From assembly GCA_049487715.1 (NCBI GenBank), contig CP150574.1, positions 372,001-436,000 of the forward strand: a stretch of DNA of 64,000 nt, written 5' to 3'. Origin of the DNA: Pycnococcus provasolii (lineage: Eukaryota > Chlorophyta > Pseudoscourfieldiophyceae > Pseudoscourfieldiales). Position 1 is the stretch's first letter; every line of letters begins with the position of its first letter. Positions 28,775 through 37,234 of this stretch are shown here, piece by piece. The translations under genes were made by a program, and so were the position numbers. Under the pieces are notes generated by a model. That model searched no databases, was not told the origin of the DNA, and saw nothing but the letters and a program-made list of their open reading frames with translations.

Positions 28775-30439
28775 TCAAGCGGCCGCGGCGGTGGTGCTGC
28801 GTGACTTCAAATGATAATGACTCGTCTCGTCAAGCCGTCCGTCGTTCAAGCGATAGATGAGCGCGGAGTCAATATGATTCGAAGCAACCATCGCATCCAC
28901 CTGAGACTGGAGCACGCGAGCTCGGTTCGCGGTCTCGAGTGCATTGCGCATCACAATCGATGCCTCTTCCTTGGAGAGTTCCGGCACAGCTGACATCACC
29001 GCTTGCACCATTGCTTCACTTTCCTCGTCCTCAATCCCTTCGGTGCTGGACGATTTCGCCATTGCATTTACGATACTTGTAGCCATCGCGAGTGAATCGC
29101 ACCTGAGCAAGTCGTCGATGAGCTTCAGGCATGCCTCAAGCTGGTTAGGCAGCCACGTCGTGATGGGCGTGCCTCCAGTGGCACTGCCATGTTGAGTGTT
29201 TGCCATGATGTAACGTTGTACCTGTTTCAGTTTTAGTGGGTAAGGTTAGTGTTATGCTGTTCAATTGTGTGCGTTATGTTATGTTTGGTTAGTGATGAGA
29301 CGTACAAACTGAAAGTGTCCATTTCGGAAGAGAAAGATTTCCTCCACAATTCCCACCATCGTCGCGGCGGCTGATGGGTGGGTGCGCACCGCTTGAGCAA
29401 GTGAGCATGCGCGAACACGTTCGCGAAGGTCCTCAAGGAAACGCTTAATGGAAGTTGGGCGATACGTGCGCAGGTCAATCAGATATTCCGTGAGCTTGTT
29501 CGTGGGGTAGTACTCGGTCACGCCACTGAATATGTCCAGCGTTGGTATCAGGTCGTCCTGAGCTCCCGTTTGTCCGCGTGGCTGCTGCGGTTCATTTCCA
29601 TATTCGTCGACACCCTCGTAGATGACGCCGTCGCCGAAAATCGCGTCGTTCCCTTTGACACCCATGATGAATGCTCGAAAGTCGTTGTACCGTTCTGGCT
29701 TGCTAGCTTTCCACATGCTGCGTCGCACAGAGTTTATGGCTGTCGCGGCGGCGTGCACTTTGGCTAGAGCAGGCACGAGACTCTGCGGGTCCTCCTCGGC
29801 AGCCGCAATGGCGTCGCGTATGCCCGCGATAAGCTGCGCGCCGTTCTCGTTGATGTTAACGTGCACCATCATGAAGCCCACCTCATCTTGCGTTCCGGCG
29901 AATCGGCACACCATGTCGAGGTTGTTGTAGTCGAGTCCTTTCTGCTCATCTTTTATCGCATAGTTGCACAGTCCGTACGCGTAGTGGTAGTCCAGCCACG
30001 GCGCCTGTCCTAGTGCTTTCGCAACGCGGTGCAGCGGTTGTGCAATTTGTTTTGGAAGAATCCGCCGTGCTTTTCCGTACTTGCCCTCGGGCGTTTGCGT
30101 CGCGTACGCCGTCTCAAGCAGGTATGCGGATGCGAGAAACGCGTACGACCGGAATAGCGTGGCGATCGTGCGTGGCGAGTACGCGGGTACGATGGCGTCG
30201 ACGAGGTTAGGCAGGTTCGCAATGGCGTGAACAATAGCAGAGGGACGGCCAAGGATACCCTTCGAGTTACCTTTATAGGAATCATCGCCACAAAGGTGCA
30301 CCGGTAACTGCGAGAGCAAGAGCGAGACGGGGTCCCAGAGAGGGGACGGGAGTGTGCGAGGCAGCTCCGCTATGGGCAGGAAGCCGCACGATGAGGATAC
30401 AGAAAACACGCCGTCGAAGTACACGCCATCGGGCCACAT
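28775..30439 (-). CDS. IDO: Indoleamine 2,3-dioxygenase, two exons
   Basis: Haem enzyme that opens the indole ring of tryptophan to N-formylkynurenine, the first step of the kynurenine route to NAD. Exon 1 (30439-29306) gives GFLPIAELPRTLPSPLWDPV, DGVIYEGVDEYGN with PRGQTGAQ (family RGxSGxQ), LIDLRTYRPTSIKRFLEDL, and FRNGHFQF with the proximal haem-ligand histidine. An 84-nt intron (29305-29222; GTACGT...ACAG) joins in phase 0 to exon 2 (29221-28775): VQRYIMANTQHGSATGGTPI, then TTWLPNQ, the C-terminal ATGG(S/T)P signature of fungal/algal-type IDO. The total is 526 residues. Without splicing, exon 1 would end five codons after the ligand. The start ATG is at 30437-30439. Confidence 0.9.
29222..29305 (-). 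other. Intron of the IDO gene
   Basis: On the minus strand: GTACGT donor at 29305, AACAG acceptor ending at 29222, 84 nt, phase 0. Removal places the ATGGTP block immediately after the haem-ligand helix, as in the family. Confidence 0.85.
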
Positions 30440-31497
30440 TCTTCGAAGGCTGAGGCAAGAGCAAGCTCTAGAGGAATGAGCAAGAGAGGAATGAGCAAGA
30501 GAGGAATGAGCTCGAGAGGAGCGAGGAACACAAGGCAAGATGATGCGCGCGCGACGAGATGATACCTGTAGTATGATGAGCGAAGCTTCGAAGGATGGAT
30601 GATTCCGAAGGATGGAGACGGAAGACGCGCAACGTTTTCGTTTCCGTTTCCGACGTGGCAGATTGTTTCACTTCCGTTCGGGTCCCTCCCGGGAAAATCC
30701 GCCCCGGGCCCCGGGGGCCTCTCCGGGCCCAGGGAGAGGAACGTGTGCAGACCTTTCTCCAGGTACTCGACGACGGGCACGACGTGCACGTGCGGCGTGT
30801 AGTTCAGTGTCTCCGGACTGTCCCATCCCAAACGATAGCGAAGCCACGACGCTAAGGTCTTCTTGTCTTTCACTTGCACCTCAAGCACGCACTGCCAGTG
30901 CAAGTGCGACTAGCTTTGACCATTCGAGGATCTCAGCCCCAAGCCCCAGAAAAGCGTCCACCCTTTTCGTTGGCGTCCGCGGCAGGCCGGCAGCCGCAGC
31001 GCTGGCGCTGGCCTTCTGCGTCTTCCGAGATGGTGGCGCAGGCTACGCCGGCGAGCGTTGCGCAGCTCTGCGCTTATGAATCGGCCCATGAATTCGCCAA
31101 TTTTCGCGTCCTTGACGGCAATGATTGGAGGCGATCCCGCCCGCGGTGACCAATTCTTCGATGCGAGCTCCCACTCACATGAGTCGCCCGGGCATTGCAC
31201 CCCACGGCAACAGGGTCATCATGATGACATTTGAATCCACATCGCCTCGACGGCTTAGCTCGTCGCCACGCATTTTCACCGACGAGCGCTTCCTCCGTAC
31301 TCCGGAAGGCCCGGGCGGGATCCCGCTTCTTATTCCCCGTTCCAAGAATGCGTCCAACGGTGCCTCCCCATCCCCGGAAGATCCCCACCCTCCAGGTTCG
31401 TTCGTTCTAGGGCTTTCTTCCCCCCCGGGCTGCCGGGGGGGCGCCGGCGGCCATTTCATTTCCGCATTATTTCTGCACACTCCCCCTCCGATACGAT
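30440..31497. other. IDO/PAF1 divergent interval with coding-like scraps
   Basis: 30470-30530 has a short AGGAATGAGCAAGAG-type tandem repeat. 30675-30740 is a CCCGGG/GGGCCC palindrome cluster, probably upstream of IDO. On the minus strand, KDKKTLASWLRYRLGWDSPE (30860-30790) and TKRVDAFLGLGAEILEWSK (about 30985-30925) read like protein but in different frames with no start; they may be remnants or exons. 31300-31490 is the PAF1 promoter with GCGGGATCCCGC and CCCCCCGGG. Confidence 0.45.
31310..31386 (-). promoter_or_regulatory. Upstream palindromic element, PAF1 copy (reverse orientation)
   Basis: GCCCGGGCGGGATCCCGC ends near 31328, and a diverged first box (GGAAGATCCCC, the complement of GGGGATCTTCC) lies at 31376-31386. 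The order is the reverse of the copies before minus-strand genes, as expected for plus-strand PAF1, whose ATG is about 112 bases away. Confidence 0.4.
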
Positions 31498-31542
31498 ATG
31501 TCTGCACCAGCTGCTGCCCCGTCCGCTGTTGTGGCTGTTGTG

Positions 31543-31575
<33 letters not shown>

Positions 31576-33083
31576 TCTGCGGGTGTGGCTTCTGCTTCTG
31601 CGGGTGGTGGTGATGGTGCGGGTGGGGATGCATCAGCGGCTCGTCCTTCTTTGGCGGGTGTGGCTTCTGTCGTGCCAGTGCCGTCGTCGTCATCAGGTCA
31701 TCATAAGAAACACAAGGGGGGGCACCATTCCAGCAAAGAGTCAAAGAGACATCATCGGGAGTCGAAAAGTAATCGGGAGGAACCGGCGTGGAAGGCGAAC
31801 GAGAACGCGCTGAACAGAGAAAAGGAACGATTCCTATGTCCCTTCACGTTCCGAAACGGCCTGCCCGCCATCGCACCAGAACCGAAGTTTCTATCCTCAG
31901 ACGCGCGACGTATGCTGGCTGATCAAGCCACCTACGCAACCACCGACCTGGAGAGGGAACTCGCGGCGAGACCTCCCGTATACGTCGACGCGGAACTGCA
32001 GCAACTACTCAACCCGTTCGAGATCACACGACTAGCGATACCCGCGGAAGGGGCACCACCTCTACACCCCGACGACGCCGCGCTGCTATCCGACGACGTC
32101 TCAAACGTCAAATCTGACGCGTTAAACGACGCCGATCCCAAGACGGGAGCCAAGACGTTCAAGCGAATCGGCGCAAAGCCAAAGACGGAAGTGCAGTGGC
32201 TCTTCCGAACGCAGTACATCGCGCACGGACTCAAGGACAGCGCGACGCACGGTGCTGCTGGAATGGCTACGCGACGACGACACACGGGAAACGACGAAGA
32301 GGAGGGCAAAACAGCGGCAGGTGCAGAGGCGGAGGAGGCGGCTGCCAAGGCGGAGGCGAACGGCGATGTCGAGCTGGCGGCGGAAATTCGAGCCATCGAC
32401 GCGAGCTTCCGTGCCGCAAACGACGGCCTACCCAAACCACCCAAGCCTGGGCTTACCGCCGTCAGCGTCACGCCCGTTCTGCCTGACCTCGAATGGTTCG
32501 ACGTCGGGCCGAGCGAACCGGCTCTCATGCACGCCGTCTTTGTCGACGACGATCCCATGGGAAGCGATCCAACGTGCCCATCGGCTGTACGCGATAAACC
32601 CGAGGAGACTCGGAAAAACATGGGCAGGAATGCCCTCGCGTTCCCGTACACAAACCAGCTGCCAGACAAAAGGGTGTGGACTCGGGCATGTGCCTGTGCG
32701 TACCACGTTCTGGAGCGACGTCGGACGTGGGAGCGGAGACTGATTACGACTGGATCCGCGAGTACGAGTGGAAGGACGCCACGAAGCTCAAGGCAACAAT
32801 CGACGTCAGCGAACGACAAAGGCAGTATCGCATGCTGCTGCCGTTGAACACACCAGACGCGGCGAATCAGCCCGCATACTACAGCCCCATGTACTTCCGC
32901 ATCGAGCTGAAAAAGAAAAAGAAGGTGAGGAATGATGGACGCTTGTCTCAGGACGCCATGCCCGAGGAGGGTACAATCGCCGCGGCGATGGCGAAGTACA
33001 GTACACCTCGCCCGAGCGTCGTGAAGGTGAAGCGGCGGCGCGTGGAAGCTGAGGATGCCGCGGGTGGCGAGCCGGTGGCGTAA
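31498..33083 (+). CDS. PAF1: RNA polymerase II-associated factor PAF1 (apparent frameshift)
   Basis: Scaffold of the PAF1 complex, which travels with RNA polymerase II and promotes histone modification. An Ala/Pro-rich N-terminus and His/Lys/Ser stretch lead into the PAF1 domain: KERFLCPFTFRNGLPAIAPE with PKFL, AELQQLLNPFEITRL, and VQWLFRTQYIAHGL. At about 32670-32678 the frame shifts: LPDKRV continues as DSGMCLCVPRSGATSD, ETDYDWIREYEWKD in the next frame, ending at 33083. A TG duplication in GGGTGTGGAC would explain it. The corrected length is about 527 residues, normal for PAF1 (human 531). Unshifted, the protein would end at 32847 with unrelated sequence. Confidence 0.85.
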
Positions 33084-33192
33084 GTACTACTCGTTTTGAC
33101 GCGAGATAAAAATGATGAAGTAAAAAAAAATTACGTGTTTTCTAACGATAATGATTTGGATGGTAGGTTACAACGTTGCTGTCAAGATGCTT

Positions 33193-33977
33193 TCAGCGCA
33201 AACTGAATTGACGATCGTCGTCATGCCACACAACGCAACGTGGACCCTTGTAGATCTGCTTGCACCACGCGATGCCGTCGATGCGTAAGGCTTGCAGCGG
33301 GTTGTAAAATCCGACAAGCTCGAGCTCGCGAAGCGTAAGTGAACGCTGCTCCGAGAGCAAGTCACCAAGGCTCGCGAGGTGGTTCATGCAGTGAGGCATT
33401 AAGCTTCCTGATCCAGCGAGGCGATCGGGGAACGCCGCGGATCGAACCTTGAGCCCGCGACGATCACGCGCGTATTGAAGCACGTGTACTCACCTGACGC
33501 ATGATCTCGAGCGCCAACCCGGCGAGCTCCTGAGGGACGATAGACGTGGTGATGAGACCGGCGGGGATTCAGGAAGGCGTTGGAAGGCCGAGGATCGTGT
33601 CGCGCGTACAGCACTACAGCGTCGGCATACGTTGGCGTAACGTCCTCCGAACGCCTTGTCACGTATCTTTCGCCCAAGTCGGCTCTCTCGGTCGGGGCTC
33701 GCGCGTGCAGTCTCGATACGTGCTTGCCAGTTATTTGGCTCACGGTTCGATGCCATGCGCTCCAATGTGTTAAGGAACGATTCATCGGTGATGTGCGTTA
33801 TAAAACGACATTTGCGAATTCATGGGTCGGCAGATGCGCAAATTCGTCGCATCCACCATTCGAGACGCTGATCCCGATAGCCTTGAGCTCTTCTTGCAGG
33901 GCTCCGAGGCCGTCCTCGATTTCGTTCCTCTCGAAGTTTCTTTGGATCTCACTCACTCGAGAGGCGCGCTCCATCAT
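33193..33977 (-). CDS. Unknown protein, proposed four-exon gene
   Basis: Four minus-strand exons give one continuous protein-like sequence. E1 is 33977-33867 (MMERASRVSEIQRNFERN; ELKAIGIS). E2 is 33759-33631 (RMASNREPNNWQARIETARA; IRDKAFGGRYAN). E3 is 33529-33494 (ELAGLALEIMRQ). E4 is 33447-33193 (VRSAAFPDRLAGSG; SLTLRELELVGFYNP; WCKQIYKGPRCVVWHDDD). The introns are 107, 101 and 46 nt; E3's donor GTGAGT and E3's acceptor (pyrimidine tract then CCTCAG) are good, while the E1 donor (GTCTCG) is weak. I recognise no domain; the N-terminus predicts helix. It is divergent to the PhyH-type gene and shares its element-bearing upstream interval. Confidence 0.4.
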
Positions 33978-34093
33978 GTAGTAGTAGGGAGCGGCGTATC
34001 CTTTTGATGAGGGCGTGCTTCTTCACCTTCTTTCCTTGGCGCAAACTCCGGGCCCACCACTCTGGGCGACTGGGCCCACCCACCCACCTAAGG

Positions 34094-34112
34094 CAATCCA
34101 ACGAGGGATCCC
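34094..34112 (-). promoter_or_regulatory. Upstream element box 1, PhyH-type gene copy
   Basis: On the minus strand this reads GGGGATCCCTCGTTGGAT, close to the first box of other copies (GGGGATCCGTCGTTG). It sits 90 bases upstream of the plus-strand ATG at 34202, so again the G-rich strand is opposite the coding strand. GGGCCC palindromes follow on the distal side (34050-34080), where box 2 would be. Confidence 0.45.
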
Positions 34113-34201
34113 CAACCAAACGACAAAATTTCCATCCCAACCCCCTATGGAAAAAGCCAAATTCTTATCCCAAACCAAAATCCTCCCATTTTTTCCCTGG
34201 C

Positions 34202-35260
34202 ATGGCGTCGGCGGCGTCACATCGCGCGTGTCATCTTCGTCTCCATGGATTCCAGGACTCCACTCCACGTGCTCTCGTGTGTCCACGCCATATTCGCCAT
34301 ATTCACTCCTCGGTCTCTAAGAAGGGCCATAGTGTCTCAGGAAAAGGGTTAGGGTCTCTTTCTCTCTTATTAGAATCCGCACCGATCGTCACGGAGCCGG
34401 GACCGTTGCGCGAATCGCAGCGTGTGATTATTAGCGACTTTGAGCACGCAATCACGACAAACGCACGTATACCGATCCCTCCGCCGCTCGAACCGCAACT
34501 GCCGCAGGCGCTGGATGCGCTGCAAACGCAAGGATTCGTTCACCTCACGCAAATCCTTTCGCACGAAACGTGCGACGCCCTGTGGGAACACGTACAAGAC
34601 GCGGTCAACACAGCCGCTTCGGGAGCAGGCTTACTCGGAGGTGCAAAGGCTCGCGTGGATGTCAAACTGAAACTCGAAGGGGCAGCCAAACTCACGGCGA
34701 GGGAAACTCTCGGCACGAACCAGCTCGCAACGCTCCTGCTTGGAGCAGCGACGGACGACGCATATCTGTGCGAGTTTGGCGTGCTCTGCTCGCTTCCAGG
34801 CGCGAACAGACAGCCTGTGCATCCAGACACTGTGTGCACCGGCCGTCGCGCTGAGCGGCCTATTTACACCTGCTTCGTCGCGCTTCAGGACGTGGACGTT
34901 CACATGGGACCAACGCGCCTTCTCGTGGGCACGAATACGCCAGAGGCGCACAAAATTGCAAGCAACGTGACGTCCGACGAGTACGCAAGCCTGCTCGCAA
35001 ACACGCCGAACGTTGACGCCACGCTCAAGAAAGGACATGCGGTGGTGTTCGACAGCCGAACTCTGCATGCCGGTGGTGCGAACGATGCCAACGAAGGGCG
35101 GCGCCGGTGCCTGCTGTACCTCAGCGCGCAAGGGCCGGAGGAGGGGTGCACGAAGCTGCCAACGTCACCAGAGCGACGCACGCCACCGAACGCGTACTCC
35201 ATCGTGCCTGAGTATCACAACAAGCTCAAGGTGAGGGAGTGGAATGTTTTCACGGCGTGA
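34202..35260 (+). CDS. Phytanoyl-CoA dioxygenase (PhyH)-family oxygenase
   Basis: 352 residues from the ATG at 34202 (MASAASHRACHLRLHG, basic and organelle-presequence-like). PhyH-type Fe(II)/2-oxoglutarate oxygenase core: ALDALQTQGFVHLTQILSHE near residue 95, the iron motif H-x-D in ANRQPVHPDTVC, a helix-strand segment YTCFVALQDVDVHMGPTRLL, and the distal histidine with 2OG arginine in LHAGGANDANEGRRRCLLYL. All three ligands are present. The family hydroxylates diverse small molecules, so the substrate is unknown. It converges on the fibrillin gene, 43 bases between stops. Confidence 0.8.
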   Translation: MASAASHRACHLRLHGFQDSTPRALVCPRHIRHIHSSVSKKGHSVSGKGLGSLSLLLESAPIVTEPGPLRESQRVIISDFEHAITTNARIPIPPPLEPQLPQALDALQTQGFVHLTQILSHETCDALWEHVQDAVNTAASGAGLLGGAKARVDVKLKLEGAAKLTARETLGTNQLATLLLGAATDDAYLCEFGVLCSLPGANRQPVHPDTVCTGRRAERPIYTCFVALQDVDVHMGPTRLLVGTNTPEAHKIASNVTSDEYASLLANTPNVDATLKKGHAVVFDSRTLHAGGANDANEGRRRCLLYLSAQGPEEGCTKLPTSPERRTPPNAYSIVPEYHNKLKVREWNVFTA

Positions 35261-35302
35261 AGGCGGTCAGTCAGTTTGTAAAATATTTTTGCTACAAAGT
35301 TT

Positions 35303-36310
35303 TCATTGCCTCTCGAAGACCATCGTGACGCCTTGCACTTCTTCGACTCTAACTTGCTCGCCCGTGTATATTGTGCGCATCACTGGCTTCAACGCGCTTG
35401 CTCCCTTGCCACTTGCCGCCCCGATGGCGTCAAAGATACTCTCCACGGGAACATCGACGGCGTCGAGAATGGGCGACAGCGGCGTTTGCGTGACTCTCGA
35501 AGACTCCACGACAACTTGAGCCTGCGACGTCGTTGTTGTGAGCGGTACTGTGCGCGCGGTTGTGACGAGTGTCGTGGACAAGGTGCCAGAAAGGACGCTG
35601 AGCTGCACGCGCGAGCGCAGCAGGTCGCCGTCCACTTCCTGTATGATATCCCCGAAGTTGGCTTGCAGCGGTTCCTGCAAACTGCCAATCAAGGGGAACA
35701 GGTCCTTCTCGGCGTCGACGTTGAAGATGTTCGTCGCCATTTCGCCGACGAGCCAGTAGAACGGCGTCGCACGAAATACGAGCGGCGTCGACGCGTATGC
35801 TAATCTCCACGTTCCCGTTTTTGAAGCATTTGTCGTCTTCACGTTCGCCAACTTTTCCACTGCGTCATTCACAGCGGCGACATTCTCGTTTGTGCGGTAA
35901 CTCTGATCATCTCCTCGTCCTGCGTGCAGACATGCGACGAGAAGCGCGCTTTCAAGCTCCTGGACGACGTCAACTTCCTGGATGATGGTACTCTCATCCG
36001 ACACCCACGAGTCCTCATCATTAACTTTTATAGAAGAAGAAGAAGAAGAAGAAGAACCTTCCGACGCGTGAACCTGCAAACGCCTCCTGATCCTTAAGGG
36101 AACACCACGTGGGCCACCACCACACCACACCACACCACCACCACCACACACAAATGGAGAATGCGCGTGCCCTGCGTGGGACGACGACACGGAGCAAAGA
36201 GGAACGCGTGCATTGCAAGCAAGCTTTGAGTTCATGGAGGATGGACGACCAGTCAACTTCAGCATCATGTGGAATGGCATAATTGTGATGACGATCGATC
36301 CGGGACGCAT
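35303..36310 (-). CDS. Plastid lipid-associated protein / fibrillin (PAP family)
   Basis: Up to 335 residues. Possible ATG starts are at 36310, 36280 and 36235; the last (MNSKLACNARVPLCSVSS) leaves the most transit-peptide-like N-terminus. The PAP/fibrillin domain begins around residue 110 (VQELESALLVACLHAGRG), with the family motif GTWRLAYASTPLVF, and ends in RTIYTGEQVRVEEVQG with MVFER, the lipocalin-like C-terminal strand. Fibrillins coat plastoglobules and thylakoids and bind prenyl lipids. A diverged upstream element starts at 36359. Confidence 0.85.
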   Translation of the reverse strand: MRPGSIVITIMPFHMMLKLTGRPSSMNSKLACNARVPLCSVSSSHAGHAHSPFVCGGGGVVWCGGGPRGVPLRIRRRLQVHASEGSSSSSSSSIKVNDEDSWVSDESTIIQEVDVVQELESALLVACLHAGRGDDQSYRTNENVAAVNDAVEKLANVKTTNASKTGTWRLAYASTPLVFRATPFYWLVGEMATNIFNVDAEKDLFPLIGSLQEPLQANFGDIIQEVDGDLLRSRVQLSVLSGTLSTTLVTTARTVPLTTTTSQAQVVVESSRVTQTPLSPILDAVDVPVESIFDAIGAASGKGASALKPVMRTIYTGEQVRVEEVQGVTMVFERQ

Positions 36311-36357
36311 GATATTCCTTCCGTTCCCTCAGCTTAACTTTATTTATGGCGCACCCC

Positions 36358-36415
36358 CGGGGATACATCGTGGAATGAGTTCTCGTTGTGGGCCCGGAAT
36401 TCCGGAAAGGCGGGC
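36358..36415 (+). promoter_or_regulatory. Upstream palindromic element, fibrillin copy
   Basis: GGGGATACATCGTGGAA at 36359-36375 matches GGGGATCCGTCGTGGAA of the ABCG copy at 14 or 15 of 17 positions. It is followed by GGGCCCGGAATTCCGG and GGGCCC. It lies 49 to 124 bases from the possible fibrillin starts. Confidence 0.5.
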
Positions 36416-37028
36416 CCACCCTCTACCGTAGTGGAACATGATATATAACCTTACTACTTCGTCGAAACCATGGGCGTCGGGAACCGTACTCGTGCATTAG
36501 AAAGTGCGGCATCGGCGTGCGGCATCGGCGTCACGAAGATGAAGGACATATTCTACTTTCTACGAATGGGCGCGGGGATAGCATCCTCGACACTCTAAAC
36601 GACCAAGCAGATATTATGCCATATATGAAACCACTGCTCTCGCTCGGTGCTATCGACGTGCTGCGACCTTTTCACGTAGCGTGCAGCGAGCATGGCGTTG
36701 GCTGGGCAAGAGCTTACCTTTGGAGGCTTGCAGGCCATATCATCGGGAACTGCAGGAACGGCAAGACCCAAACCGCTTGTCCTGGGGTGTTACGGACCTA
36801 GTGGGATCCGATAACTGGCCTACTCGATAAGGCAAAATGCCGCATCGTAGCACAGTTTCGCGTCGCGCAGACGGCATAGATTTCGCCGCAACCGACGAGC
36901 TGCCCGACGACGACCAAGCTGAGCAGGGTTTTCACGAAGCAGTGGTGAACGTCATCGATGACCACTGACATAGGACACACCGCTGCGCCGCCACGCACTG
37001 CGCCATCGCTGCCGAATGAAGAGCGTTG

Positions 37029-37108
37029 CGAATGGGCCGAATGGCCGAATGGGAACCCCGAATGGGCTCTGAGTAACACCGAATTGGATTCGTTAAAAAC
37101 CGAATGGA
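37029..37108. repeat. Imperfect CCGAATGG tandem repeat
   Basis: Units CGAATGGGC, CGAATGGC, CGAATGGGAACCC, CGAATGGGCTC and later CGAATTGG/CGAATGG follow each other with small spacers. The array is not coding in any convincing frame. Confidence 0.6.
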
Positions 37109-37234
37109 CCATCCTAGCCAGAAAGTGCCCGGAAGGCCGTGGTAACATGAAGTGTCCTGTCTCTCCCTACCCGTTTGCCAACGCCGCCACCTCAGCATCC
37201 CGCTCCTCGCTGCTCTCCATCAATCCCCTCCCAT

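Larger units (their letters stand above)
36311..37234. other. Intergenic region with GAATGG repeats
   Basis: 36359-36415 is a promoter-type element. 36590-36800 (+) holds a short frame (PYMKPLLSLGAIDVLRPFH; GWARAYLWRLAGHIIGNC) without a good start and with no family I recognise. 37029-37108 contains at least six imperfect CCGAATGG units. No supported gene. Confidence 0.45.

Noticed and set aside
32674-32738. 65-nt intron in PAF1
   Set aside because: GTGTGG donor and CGGAG acceptor without a pyrimidine tract are poor, and it would delete family-like residues; a frameshift is preferred but the intron is not excluded.
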